Source: Liolophura sinensis (Eukaryota > Mollusca > Polyplacophora > Chitonida > Chitonidae). From it: a stretch of DNA of 64,000 bases. Location of the stretch: positions 22,732,955-22,796,954 of the forward strand of contig NC_088305.1 in assembly GCF_032854445.1 (NCBI RefSeq), in the 5' to 3' direction. Made by a program: the position numbers and the translations under genes. Shown here one piece after another: positions 36,700 to 47,728 of this stretch (position 1 is the stretch's first letter; every line of letters begins with the position of its first letter). The notes below the pieces were generated by a model. It searched no databases, had not been told where the DNA came from, and was given only the letters and a program-made list of their open reading frames with translations.

Positions 36700-37375
36700 T
36701 TATAATGTGTCAATTGTGTGTCGTTGTTTAGTAAGGTTTACGATGTGCCGATTTTGTATCTTTGGTTTAGTAAGATCTATAATGTGCCGATTTTTGGTTT
36801 AGTAAGATCTACATGTATAATGTGCCGATTTTTTATCTTTGTTTTAGTAAGATCTGCATGTATAATGGGCCGATTTTGTATCTTTGTTTTAGTAAGATCT
36901 GCATGTATAATGGGCCGATTTTGTATCTTTGTTTTGGTAAGATCTGCATGTATAATGGGCCGATTTTGTATCTTTGTTTTAGTAAGGTCTGCATGTATAA
37001 TGGGCCGATTTTGTATCTTTGTTTTAGTAAGGTCTGCATGTATAATGGGCCGATTTTGTATCTTTGTTTTAGTAAGGTCTGCATGTATAATGGGCCGATT
37101 TTGTATCTTTGTTTTAGTAAGGCCTGCATGTATAATGGGCCGATTTTGTATCTTTGTTTTAGTAAGATCTGCATGTATAATAGGCCGATTTTGTATCTTT
37201 GTTTTAGTAAGGTCTGCATGTATAATGGACCGATTTTGTATCTTTGGCTTAGTGAGATCTACATGTATAATGGGCCGATTAAGGTATCTTTGGTTTAGTA
37301 AGATCTATAATGTCTGATTTTGTATCGTTAGTTGAGTAAAATCGATAATGTGATGGTTTTGTATCGTTATTTCTT
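36700..37375 (+). repeat. 45-bp minisatellite
   Basis: About 11 near-identical units at 36790-37300 with diverged edges. The consensus carries AGTAAGATCTGCATGTATAA, TGGGCCGATTTTGTATCTTT and GTTTT. Because 45 is a multiple of 3, long repetitive frames exist on both strands (199, 161 and 128 codons). They are not taken as genes. Confidence 0.95.
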
Positions 37376-37654
37376 TAAGACTTGTCACTTGGAGCCAACT
37401 GGAGCTTCCGAAATGTCTCTTTGTATACTATTGTGTACTACAACACACTCGTCATGATTCAAACATTTTTTAGCTGTTAGGCAACCGATATTTTTGTTGC
37501 TTTGTAAGAGTAAAACAAAAGGACTTATTTCCACAAGGTTCACGTTGCGTGGCAGGCGGAGGTTCAACCACGACTGTGGGCGGCTGGGAAATGTGGACAT
37601 TCATACCCTCTTAATTATTGCACGCGTACATTTCGTTACATTAAGTGGTGGTTC

Positions 37655-37800
37655 TCACTGCAGTCTAACGTCCATTGACTACCACTTGTCTACCACCAAA
37701 TGTAACAGGTAAGTCTGCATATGCAGTCACACGTGGGAAAAATCGTCAAAAACTTGCCCAGGGTCAGTGGTTTATCCTCATCACTCCGTAAACAATGAAT
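37655..37800 (+). mobile_element. SINE-D fragment
   Basis: GTCTAACGTCCATTGACTAC, ACTTGTCTACCACCAAATGT, CACACGTGGGAAAAATCGTC and ACTTGCCCAGGGTCAGTGGT match the copy at 26560-26875. The 3' end is lost. Confidence 0.55.
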
Positions 37801-40609
37801 ATAGCATGGCTTAAATACAAATGGAGAGCACAGAATTGCCTAAATGAAAACAAAAATTGCGGTGATCTGCATGTACTCATAGTTTGGCTGATCATGTTAC
37901 GTATTGAAGCTTTGTGACATACAGACTCTGAACAGTCTTCAGTGCTCAGAAATTTGTGGATTGCTTGCACCATCTACCAGAAAGAATTGTAGTGTTGTAT
38001 GTGCTACATGTTTATGTTTTGAACACGGCTGACTTGTGTTCCATGCTGTCCTTTCTCAACATCAGACAAACCATGTACTCTTTTACCCATTATGTGCAAA
38101 GATATATCCCATACGGACCGCCATACATATCCCAGCGTATTACTTGTAAAGCACAGCTCAAGGTAACTCAAACGCCGGAGGTAAGCCCCGGGAACGTGGG
38201 ATCCAAAACTGGTTCCGCCTGCTTCCTTGCCTTCGTGTTTACCAGATAGTCCCACGGCCTACATCGATTGATTAGTGTATACAATATAAGTAATGAGTGG
38301 TCTGTTGTGTACGAACTGGCCTCCTCTGCCCCCAGGGAAGGTGAACACAGACGTGTCTTGTGGCTCTTGAACGTTACCCAGGCAGAAAGCAGTTGGCTTT
38401 TACTTTAATTGAATATATGAGCCTATAGCCATTTAATGAACAACATTTGACGGAATAATAAATACGATCAAGCAAAACGTGACATATATCAATCGTCAGT
38501 ATTGCCGTATGTCGACGTTAATGAAGCTTATGTCCGACAGGTTTCTACCTCAGTCCACTTCGATCGCGTTCGGCATGCTTTGGGATATTCCGACCCTGTA
38601 TGTATTACAACAAACAGCAAGAATCACGTGATAAAAGCGGCTATTTATCTAACGTTTCACGCTCGAAAGAATACTAGATTATAATACGATTTTTAAAGTT
38701 AGCAAATAAGTCAAATTCCCAGGGCTATAACCTCTTGGATATTCTTCTTCAACCCCTCATCTGGATTATCGGATATATCAGTATTTGTCTTAACTTTTGG
38801 TGAAAGGATTTCCGGAGGAAACATAAAATAATGCTGTCAAATTGCTGTCCTTCCTCGTTGGTTTACGACCTGTTTGGGCAAATCTGACGCTTTAATAGAA
38901 AAGATCACTTTTGAGGTTCTATCCCTCCTATAACAGGGGTACATTTAATGTCGAGCAAATTTGGAAAGAATACATACATTCGAGTACGCCATACATAAAA
39001 CTTGAAATTCTCTTAATTATAAAGCATGGTCATTAAACAAATTTGATGCTGTAATGAGACTTAAATAGCTCTTCTGTGTGGTAAGGGAGAAACAGTGGCA
39101 ATCGTTAAAGCACGCGTATTCATCAATATTAATAAAACATGTCATCAATGGAAATATGTTTTTAGGGTGAGGGTTAGGAGACAGGGTTGAATTTTGCTTA
39201 GGGTTTGACGTGCTTTGTTAATATTCGTGAATAGCGAAAGCCTACCTAGAGAAAGGGTCGGAATCTTACCGCTACCGTTGATGAGCTCTAGCTCTAAATA
39301 AAGTACAAGTCAAATTTGGCTTGCATGTGCAAGGCTATTAGCTTGATTCGCAACGAATTCAACTGAAGACGCCAGCACAAGCCCCTAGCTTGATAAATAC
39401 AAACGTGAAAACCTGAGATAATCATGGGAAACTTTCCACGGTGTCGATATCATACCTGCTTATTTCCTTGTCTGTCTGCAGAGAAGAATTACTTTCGTTG
39501 CTACGTGCATCACCAACACCCAGTCAAGATCTTGCTGTAGGCGTACACGAAGTCTTGTCACCGTTTTATGGCCACCTTCAGTCTATAAACAAATAGACCC
39601 CTGGCTATTGAAAATGCAGGTCACTGATCATTCCGTAATGGCCTAGGAAAACAACACGAAAATAATGTAGATTTTGGCGGGCATATCTTGGATGTCGTGC
39701 CCTTTTATTTCTCCTTTTTTACCCTGCTATATTTCTGGCCCAGCTGTAGCCGCCTATCGGCTTGTCGTAAAACCCATAAATGTGATGATAGTTTTATTTT
39801 GAACTACTATTGTGGTACTGCTATTACTACTATGTGCGTTGACCACACTGTAAACCGCATTACTTAAGCCGAGTGACGTCACGGCAGGCATTCACAAGGA
39901 AGATCGATGGAAGATTATCATCGATTCTTCACAAGCAATTTGAAGAGGGCGGGGGGAGAGACAAAGTCCATCTCCACGGCAGGTGTTGAACTCAAACCTC
40001 GTCTGTCCAAGAGGTTTAGGGAAATACTAAGAATAGCGTAAACACTTAATTGGTTTATAAAGTTTCCATACTTTGTCTTCTCGTAAACATGCGATTAGGT
40101 TTTGCAGACGACGATCGGATTCCAAGAAAAAGTTGGGACGGATCAACTACCTATAAATAACCAAAGCGCACACAAGTGTTCTTTTCCCAACATTTGCTGA
40201 TATATCAAACTGCTTATTTGTATTTGAAAGTTTCTTGGAAGATTAAAACACCAAGACAAGTTAATTAGAAATATAACATGTACGCTCTGTCTTTTTTCCA
40301 TTGTTTGTTTCAACATGATATCCCCTAATAACTCAAGAAATGCTTTGAACCAAAAAATCAGATGAATTCCAGACCATTGAAAAAGCCGTAAAACCTGTAC
40401 ATTGGACAATACCACTTTCTTGGTGTGTGTTTTGTGCAATACTAGGAGTAGCCCACTGACATCGCAGGGTAACATGGCAGACATTATTTCGGGTCAATTA
40501 CCGTAAACAATAAAAAATATTGCAACATTCATAGTCTAATGAAAGCCGCTTTCGGATATCAGTTTGGAGGCCAAGAAAAGTGCCAGGTGAAAGCGTCTAG
40601 CTGTTTTGT
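37801..40609. other. Long intergenic stretch, nothing coding
   Basis: Frames at 37956-38249, 38502-38684 and 40143-40484 have no domain, promoter or splice support. One full CRE (TGACGTCA) lies at 39874-39881. Confidence 0.4.
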
Positions 40610-40890
40610 TCAGTCGATAGTAAGAGCAGCTAATCTATTATCTCTTTAATTCTGTCCTCCTATATCGTTTGCTGTCAGTCGACGAGCCCTCCATGTCGTC
40701 GTCAAGGTCGTTTTCTACATTGCTGTTCATCTCGCTTTCTGTGTTATTATCCGTTCTCTGTCCGCATGGATTTCTGTATCGCCTTCCATATTGCCGTCCG
40801 ATTGCCAGTAGATGTCGCGTCCCCATTCACTGTCCATATTGCTGTCCGATTGCCAGTCCATGTCGCTTTCTGATCAACTCTCCCCTCCCC
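40610..40890 (-). pseudogene. Broken inverted copy of the acidic-tail gene (3' end)
   Basis: Read on minus, 40890 to about 40610 matches the 3' part of the gene at 42585-43025 and some of its 3' UTR. GAAAGCGACATGGACTGG is shared, as are an AATCGGACA(A/G)CAATATGGAC block, ACAGAAAGCGAGAT, a GA(C/T)GACGACATGG block and, after the stop, AGAGATAATAGA. The reading frame is broken: the final 37 codons (TESEMNSNVENDLDDDMEGS) are in the original frame, but the preceding part is frameshifted and has an extra repeat of the ACTGGCAATCGGAC segment. The N-terminal half is absent. It is therefore a fragment of a duplicated gene, not a retrocopy with a poly-A tail. Confidence 0.75.
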
Positions 40891-40969
40891 TGTTTTTTGA
40901 TACAGTTACCCTATCAATTTAATAAAACTGGAGTAAAACTGTTAGACTTTACTGTGGACATAATCGTTA

Positions 40970-41335
40970 GAATCTGCAGAATATGCAAATGGCTGAGGTC
41001 ATGTGTTTATATAGGCACTAAGTACGTGTATTTTCGTCAATCCAGTTATCGTCCACTAATTTGAAATATTTTTGATTTTTACGTTCACATGATGTTGGCA
41101 GTACAGGTCTCAGTTTTTAAATACATGTAAAATTCAGGCTGATGAAAAAGGTAAAAAAAAAAACGAGAAAAAGTGTCTATGTTTTAAGTTTCACGAATTT
41201 AAAATCAATGATTTTACTCAAATGTTTTAACCCATCGGGTACATCAAATATATACATGTATAAGCTAACCTGTTGACAATTCATTCATTCAACGAGCACT
41301 TTTTGAGATCAAGAATAGATTAGATGTAGAGTACA
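40970..41335 (+). repeat. Duplicon B, copy 1
   Basis: Matches 44610-44925 over about 350 bp: ATGCAAATGGCTGAGGTCAT, TTCACGAATTTAAAATCAAT, GATTTTACTCAAATGTTTTA and CCATCGGGTAC. It is followed directly by the 72-bp array, as in copy 2. Confidence 0.85.
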
Positions 41336-41367
41336 TGAAACAGGAGAACGGAAAGAGAAATCGTAAA

Positions 41368-41922
41368 CAGGTTTGTTATTCTCTATAGATTCAGAAATAT
41401 CTTACCTGTATGTAAATAAGCATGGCTTCATCACCCTTAAAGTCACAGGTATGATATTCTCCATAGATTAGCCTTACTGGTATGTAAATGACAATGGCTT
41501 CATTACCCTTAACGCCACAGGTATGATATTCTCTATAGTTTAATCTTACCGATATGTAAATGAGAATAACTTCACTACCCTTAACATCACAGGTGTGATA
41601 TTCTTTACAGATTAATCCTACCACTATGTAAATGAAAATGGCCTCATCACCCATAACGCCACAGGTGTGTTCTTCTCTATACATTATTGTTACCGCTATG
41701 TAAATGAGCATGGCTTCATCGCCCTTAACACTACAGGTGTGTTATGCTCTGTAGATTATTCTTACCGCTATGCAAATCAGCACGGCTTCCTGACCCTTAC
41801 GTCACAGGTGTACCATCGCTATAGATTAACCTTACTGATATGTAAATAAGAATGGCTTAGTCACCCTTAACGCCACAGGGGTGTTATTCTCTATAGATTA
41901 ATCTTACTGGTATGTAAATGTT
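41368..41922 (+). repeat. 72-bp minisatellite, array C1
   Basis: Almost eight units. TATGTAAAT (or TATGCAAAT) recurs at 41409, 41481, 41553, 41625, 41697, 41769, 41839 and 41911. The unit also holds a GGCTTCATCACCCTTAACG block, ACAGGTGTG and TTCTCTATAGATTAATCTTA. Confidence 0.95.
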
Positions 41923-42457
41923 CATCTGTACAAATTAGGCCACCGCAATATTGTGTAAAAAAGCAACCTGTGTCAAGATTTTTATGGCTTGTTTCTCACA
42001 GGCTGGGCCAAGTATGCACCAAAGTTTATTGGCCACGGAATGTTTGGGACTGAGCTACAGCGCCAAACGTTAACGTTGTCGCTTATGGAAAATTAATGGG
42101 AGTCTGAAGCGAGTTTCGAGTTCAAACTCCCTTGTCGTTGAAGGTAAAAAGAGCCATACTGCATCATGTGACTTGCAAAAATGTTGGCCAACCTCTGTCG
42201 ACATTCATTTACCGATCACCTATGTCAGTGTGTTCAAGAACCACAAACAATACTTTTTTCATTTAGAAACATAGGTACAGAAATGTTCAATTTCTCAACA
42301 TTTTCCAAAATATTTCATCCATTTGAAAATTTTATTCAAAAATGCCTTCCTTTAAACGTCAAGGGGATGGGGTGGGGGGAGGGCTTTTTAAAAACATCCG
42401 GGAATCCGATGGCAGGGATCTAATGCGGATAGATCAAAATACCGTGTCAAAACCATT
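41923..42457. other. Upstream flank of the acidic-tail gene
   Basis: No repeat recognised. A G-rich patch lies at 42360-42385. An in-frame ATG at 42342 is open into the gene but lies upstream of its TATA box. Confidence 0.45.
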
Positions 42458-42506
42458 CCAATCACGTGATTCTCGCGAGATCTCCGAGATTACCTGGCTA
42501 TATAAA
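42458..42506 (+). promoter_or_regulatory. Core promoter of the acidic-tail gene
   Basis: In order: CCAAT (42458-42462), CACGTG E-box inside the palindrome ATCACGTGAT (42461-42470), the palindrome TCTCGCGAGA (42471-42480) and a consensus TATATAAA (42499-42506). TCTCGCGAGA is the known element bound by BANP and related factors at CpG promoters. E-box and TCTCGCGAGA abut with no gap. A start site near 42530 gives a leader of about 55 nt to the ATG at 42585. Confidence 0.75.
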
Positions 42507-42584
42507 GCTGTCCAGTTCAATACAACGTCACATTCTCCTGATATTTGCATCCAGAAGCTGACAGAACACTTACCAGCAGTCGTC

Positions 42585-43025
42585 ATGGAATCCTACTCAC
42601 ACGGGGAACTTCAGAAGAATTCTCACCTGTTCCTAAAGTCATGTGACCAGGTGACTCTCCTAACCCATAAGATAGAAGAGCTGCAGAGAAGATATGACAT
42701 GGCCGTCACGTCTGACAGCCAGACGTTCCGTTACAGCCTGCGCATAAAGCTGGCCACGACGCAGGCTCTCAGAGAGGCGTTCTTCAACTATGCCTTGTCG
42801 AAAGCTGTTCTACTTCCCATGGACAACGGAGAGGTCAGTGGATCGGAAAGCGACATGGACTGGGAATCGGACAACAATATGGACAGCGACACAGAAAACA
42901 ACACGGACAGCGATTTGGGTAGCGATACAGAAAGCGAGATTAACAGCTATATAGAGAACGATGTTGACGACGACATGGGTGTCACATCGAGTGACAGCGG
43001 TAGTGACTCGAATGACGATATATGA
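42585..43025 (+). CDS. Small intronless protein with acidic Ser/Asp-rich tail, family unknown
   Basis: 146 aa, single exon. I chose the ATG at 42585 because it lies about 80 nt after the TATA box and has a good context (G at -3, G at +4). The longer frame from 42342 would start upstream of the promoter. Residues 1-78 are predicted helical with a mixed-charge, Leu-rich pattern (KIEELQRRYDMAV, then YSLRIKLATTQALREAFF). Residues 85-146 are a disordered tail rich in D, S, E and N with many S-x-x-D/E sites, which suits CK2 phosphorylation. No signal peptide or membrane segment. The compact TATA gene without introns suggests an inducible gene. There is a faint resemblance, mainly spacing, to the N-terminal motif of immediate early response (IER2/IER5) proteins, which I do not trust without a search. 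A broken inverted copy lies 2 kb upstream, so the gene has duplicated locally. Confidence 0.75.
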   Translation: MESYSHGELQKNSHLFLKSCDQVTLLTHKIEELQRRYDMAVTSDSQTFRYSLRIKLATTQALREAFFNYALSKAVLLPMDNGEVSGSESDMDWESDNNMDSDTENNTDSDLGSDTESEINSYIENDVDDDMGVTSSDSGSDSNDDI

Positions 43026-43322
43026 GAGGAGAATCTGACAGCTGTACGTAGAGATAATAGAATGGCTGTCCTGACGCCGAGAGAGCCAAATCTTCAACCC
43101 GACCCTTATCAGAAAAACCCAAGAAATAACTGAAGGCGTTCTTTATTGCAACCTTGATGTGGTATTATTTCTTTTACTACCTGATGTGTTAATCTCGGCT
43201 GAACATTTTGCCAGCTGCCATGTTCTGGCCGAGGTCATAGGATATTACTGCTGTACAAAACGCCATCAGTATAGTGCTATTGTCTTGTTAGAATTGTATA
43301 AGGTATTTTTCATATGTCAAAT

Positions 43323-43328
43323 ATTAAA
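43323..43328 (+). terminator. Possible polyadenylation signal
   Basis: ATTAAA, the common variant signal, about 300 nt after the stop of the acidic-tail gene. No AATAAA was seen nearer. Confidence 0.35.
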
Positions 43329-43582
43329 CTCACTTCTTCTTTCAAAACATTTCTTGACTGAGTACTTCTTTTATGCGAAAGATTACATCTATATATAATC
43401 GCGAGGCGTCGGGCGATTCGCTTTTAAGAGACAGGAAAGCGCCACACCTGGAGATAACAATTAAGAATGCTTGAATAACTTAGACCTGTGACCAAAAAAA
43501 AACCCAACAAAACAACAACACATAAGGCTGACACAATCAGGCCACGGGAAAATGAAACAAAAAAAAAAAAGAAAAAAAAAAG

Positions 43583-44010
43583 AAACGCTTGTTACACATA
43601 TCACAAATTCTGGTCTAGGTAGGCGTAAGTTTCTGATTTTCATGCCTACACACAAACAGTTACAATTAAAACCATTGTAGTTTGTGTGACCATTTGTTGA
43701 AACACTGCCCAAATGGTGGAATTATTAATGGACGACATGTTCTGGATATTCTGGTGTTTTCTTGATTATTTTGATGTATTGCTTGTAAAGCCATATTCAG
43801 ATAAAGACAAAACAAGGACAAGGTCAAATACAGACTGTCACCTGACAAATGTAACAGATGTATCTCCTTGGATAATACCTACTTGGGCAGTCCCTGTCAT
43901 TCACGGGTGTTCGCATGTAGTTAATTAAAATACAAGTCATCCTCGACCATCGGAGAAACGGGAAGCCTGTCACACTCCACGTGGATGTACGTACACCACA
44001 AAAGGACATA
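43583..44010 (+). repeat. Duplicon D, copy 1
   Basis: Matches 45158-45600: AAACGCTTGTTACAC, GGCGTAAGTTTCTGATTTT, CATTTGTTGAAACACTGCC, GGACGACATGTTCTGGATAT, TATTCAGATAAAGACAAAAC and CTGTCACCTGACAAATGTAA. It begins right after an A-rich tract (43555-43582). Short frames in it are conserved only because the DNA is duplicated. Confidence 0.9.
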
Positions 44011-44609
44011 TTCCGGTTGTTTAAAAGTGAAGCAGCATATTTCTGTGTTTTTTTGTTCTTGAAGATATAATTAAAAAGAAAAGACAGCTTGAAACTGATG
44101 TAAACATCGCGCAAATGTAGATTATACTTCTGACCCCTGGATGTATACCTACAAGAAATTTCCTTCTACTATTAGACTTTTTAATTTGGATATAAAGGCA
44201 TAGAAATGCGTGAATTATTCGTTAAGATCGCCTACAGGCCAAGCATTGTTAAACAGAATTTAGATGTAATTTTACTTATGCATTATAAGGGCTGTTCTTG
44301 AAACGGGAAAAGTTTTTTATGCTTATGATCACATGCTTATGGTTTAAAAAGCTCGCCGTGCAGCAATTGTGTACATTAAACTGTCTTCTCAAAACGACAA
44401 ATAAAATCTGTATGCATAGGGATACGCCTAGCCAAGGCTAGGCCATTGTCACTTATGTTTTGTGTAGTGGAAATAGTTTAACCTTGTATGATGATTATAA
44501 CATAACAATTGTTTAATACTGACATTATTCGACTAGCGATTTCTTACTTTTCCAGCCAATCCAAATTCGTTGTTTTGTTGCCACACTGATGACAACGTAT
44601 TTCTTTGTC
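44011..44609. other. Intergenic between duplicons
   Basis: AT-rich, no frame or repeat recognised. Confidence 0.4.
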
Positions 44610-44925
44610 TAGAAGTTATGCAAATGGCTGAAGTCATGTGTTAATATATGCACTAAAAACTTCTTGTTCGCCAATCCAGCTATCGTTCACGAATTTAAAG
44701 TTGAAAGTGCACATCTTAGTTTTTAAATAGATTTAAGTCAGGCTGGTGAAAAATTAAAATAAATGCGAAAGAGTGATTTAATTTCCACGAATTTAAAATC
44801 AATGATTTTACTCAAATGTTTTAATCCATCGGGTACGTCAAATATATATATATATAGGCTAACCTGTTGGCAATTCATTCATTCCACAATGAGCACGTTT
44901 TGAGATTAAGAATAGATGAGATGTC
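44610..44925 (+). repeat. Duplicon B, copy 2
   Basis: Second copy of 40970-41335, diverged by substitutions and small indels, again leading into the 72-bp array. A (TA)n sits at about 44844-44856. Confidence 0.85.
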
Positions 44926-45140
44926 TTACCGATATGCAAATAAGCGTGGCTTCATCACACTAAACGTCACAGGTATGATATTCTCCATAGATTAATCTTA
45001 CCGGTATGTAGATGAGAATGGCTTCATTACCCTTAACGTCAAAGGTGTGTTATTCTCTATAGATTAATCTTACCGGTATGTAAATGAGAATAACTTCACT
45101 ACACTTAACGTCAAAGGTGTGTAATTCTCTATTATTATTG
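44926..45140 (+). repeat. 72-bp minisatellite, array C2
   Basis: About three units of the same repeat as 41368-41922 (TATG(T/C)A at 44933, 45005 and 45077), followed within 20 bp by duplicon D copy 2. Confidence 0.92.
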
Positions 45141-45157
45141 TACGTGACATCAGACGG

Positions 45158-45600
45158 TAAAACGCTTCTTACACGTTTGACTTTAAAAAATCAGCAAACT
45201 CTGGTCTAGACATGCGTAAGTTTCTGATTTTTATGCCTACACACAAACAGTTAGAATTAAAACCATTGTAGTTTGTGTGACCATTTGTTGAAACACTGTC
45301 AAAAAGGTGGAATTATTAGATGGACGACATGTTCTGGATATTCTGGTGTTCTCTGGATTATTTCGATGTATTGCTTGTAAAGCCATATTCAGATAAAGAC
45401 AAAACAAGGACACGGTCAAATACAGACTGTCACCTGACAAATGTAACAGATGTATGTCCTTGAATAATGGCTACTTGGGCAGTCCCTGTTATACACGGGT
45501 GTTCGCATGTAGTCAACGAAAATACAAGTCATCCTCGACCATCGTGCGTACGGGAGTCCTGTCACATTCCACATGCATGTACGTAATCCACAGAAGGACA
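45158..45600 (+). repeat. Duplicon D, copy 2
   Basis: Second copy of 43583-44010. Here it follows the 72-bp array directly, whereas in copy 1 about 1.65 kb containing the acidic-tail gene lies between array and duplicon. Confidence 0.9.
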
Positions 45601-46385
45601 GGGTTCGTTTGTTCAAAAGTGTAGTAGATAACACCGGTATTAAGTCAAATTGTATATCTTTGAATTTAACATAACCCAGGAACCAATTCAGTTGTACTGA
45701 GACCAAATTGAACAGCAGCAGATTTAGTTCATATTTAATAAACTGTTTAGGTATGTCCTTGTTTATCGGTCACAATAAACGAATTAACTGTTCGTAATCT
45801 CTAAAGGGTTATAGTTTTTAAATTATGAACTCTGTTTTGTAAATTGGTTTTGAGAGTATTGACCCAGAATATCAAGACTGGTTGACGGCATGAATATGAA
45901 TGTCATTTGTGATGCCTTGACTTACAGGAAAACTTATTTTATGTCGCAAGTATTTACACAAAATGCCTACAATCACAATTGTCCTTATAAACAAACAACA
46001 CCATACTGTATCCCAATTTAGAACAACAAAGTTAAATTACAGTGAATGCAATGTACAACTACATTATCTAGCCACCAATATTTTAAACATAATAAAAACT
46101 GTTTAAAACGAAAAGAGGAACAAAATTGGATTTTACTGAACGCGGGAGTGGTTTTATTGTTCTGAAGAATAGTGGTGTTATTGCAATTCTTTATTTGAGA
46201 TTTTCAGAGGCTGATTAAGTTCTTCATCAGTTGAAGGGAGGTAATAACCCAAGGGGTCCTGTCCCTGACATGCTATAAGAGCTGCTTCCCTTGATTGTGT
46301 TCTTGCATGCTATTCTCGTATAATTCACCAGTTTGTGGCAGAAACATAATTCTTGTCATACTTCACGCATGCCTCGATGCACAAC
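45601..46385. other. Intergenic, nothing coding
   Basis: AT-rich. A CTATAAGAG TATA-like motif at 46273 precedes the tandem hairpins by about 110 bp. Confidence 0.35.
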
Positions 46386-46387
46386 AT

Positions 46388-46439
46388 TGTTAGGAAAACT
46401 GTTCCCTAACATCTTATCATCCCTGCGTCGGATGATAAG
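46388..46439. other. Two perfect hairpins side by side
   Basis: Hairpin 1: TGTTAGG (46388-46394) with CCTAACA (46405-46411), 10-nt loop. Hairpin 2: CTTATCATCC (46413-46422) with GGATGATAAG (46430-46439), 7-nt loop. One base separates them. Confidence 0.85.
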
Positions 46440-47124
46440 AACACGATCCTGTTTCCAGCAATTCAAATATTTTTACCTCAGCATGGCAAGGAATGTCAAC
46501 TCAGCCCATGTTTTTTTTTAACAATTGGATCTAAATTCATACAGGTTGTATTTATTAGTAATTGTTAAAAACAATTTTTTTCTGAAATTGGCGAACATAC
46601 ATGACACAGTACAAAGTGTGAAGTATTTTATCTAGATACATGTAAATAAGTAAAATTTCTCCTACCTCTATTTTTCTTTTTGTGTAAAACAAACAAAACA
46701 TTTAATGGTTATTTACAATAAACTAATGTGAATTGATGTAGGTAGAAGTGATACATTCCACTAATCTCGTGTTATACGTGTATATCATCAGCGGACACAG
46801 CTCCGTTTTCACGTTATAGAAATATCTGCGCTTGATTTGTTAAAATTACCAGCATGACCGCACTGTCTCTGTGTTCGGGATTTTGCTTTGAGCTGTGATA
46901 TCTCGGTAATGCAACATGACAAAAACCAAAAAAGGTTAGAATGTATTCCGTTATTATAACAAAATACTCTGTTATATTCAACACAATGACCTGTTAATCT
47001 AATAGAATGATTGTGTTGAATTAAACGAATATGTGTTTTATATTCAAGGGAATCATCTGCTGTAATAGCAAAATACATTCTAGCATTACTCAGACAAAAG
47101 ACTTTCTATTAAAATTAACAGACT
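46440..47124. other. Intergenic, nothing recognised
   Basis: AT-rich. The 89-codon minus frame at 46809-47078 has no domain. Confidence 0.4.
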
Positions 47125-47240
47125 AATCAAAGTCAGCTGGATTGTTAGGGCATTGACGAAGGTCGGTGGTTTACTCTAGGTACTATAAAGCTGACTGCTG
47201 ACGTATAAGTGAAAACGTCTGACGTACCCCGTTAATTGAC
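47125..47240 (+). mobile_element. SINE-D fragment
   Basis: ACGAAGGTCGGTGGTTTACT, CTAGGTACTATAAAGCTGAC and TGACGTATAAGTGAAAACGT match the central and tail parts of the SINE-D copies at 26560 and 37655. Confidence 0.6.
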
Positions 47241-47449
47241 AATTAAAATACACAAAATACTATGTAATAGATGGGATATGAAGGTTCTACTCTGTGGAGT
47301 TTGCTTTATTAGACGTTTGACGGCGTTTCCAAACCTATTTCTCGACTGTTTTGCACTAGTCGGCGTGTATACTCCATGCAGCACTTGATTGTGACTGTTC
47401 ATTACAATGTTGAATTTAACTGAGAATCACTGTTCATTCGGACTTCATT

Positions 47450-47559
47450 CGGAGGAAGCCAGCATGAACGGGGCTTGAACTCACAGCGACCGCATTGGTG
47501 AGAGGCTCCTGAGTCATTACGCTGCGGTAGCGCGTTAACCGACTGAGCCACGGAGGCCC
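47450..47559 (-). mobile_element. SINE-A tRNA head
   Basis: Head only: GGAGGAAGCCAGCATGAACG, the B-box complement, CGCATTGGTGAGAGGCTCCT and the A-box end GACTGAGCCACGGAGGCCC. It faces the 100-bp array that starts 170 bp further on. Confidence 0.88.
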
Positions 47560-47653
47560 AGTATCGGGAAACATTGATAACAACTTTTATTTAGACAATG
47601 GGATTATTCAACCCGATGTTTAATAAGCCATCCTTTATCCCCATAACCCTTCC

Positions 47654-47655
<2 letters not shown>

Positions 47656-47716
<61 letters not shown>

Positions 47717-47728
47717 TATATATATATC
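47656..47728. repeat. (TA)n microsatellite
   Basis: About 35 TA units with one interruption, at the left edge of the 100-bp array. Confidence 0.97.

Noticed and set aside
36718-37317. Open frames of 199, 161 and 128 codons on both strands
   Set aside because: They are open only because the 45-bp minisatellite unit is a multiple of three. The peptide is a pure repeat and no promoter or start context supports it.
38160-38250. Donor-like GGAGGTAAGCCCC in a GC-richer patch
   Set aside because: No promoter or acceptor nearby and the frames are unremarkable.
40143-40484. 113-codon minus frame
   Set aside because: No family resemblance, promoter or splice sites.
42342-42584. Longer start (227 aa) for the acidic-tail gene
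   Set aside because: The ATG lies about 160 nt upstream of the TATA box and the promoter palindromes would become coding. The extra 81 residues look like translated promoter DNA.
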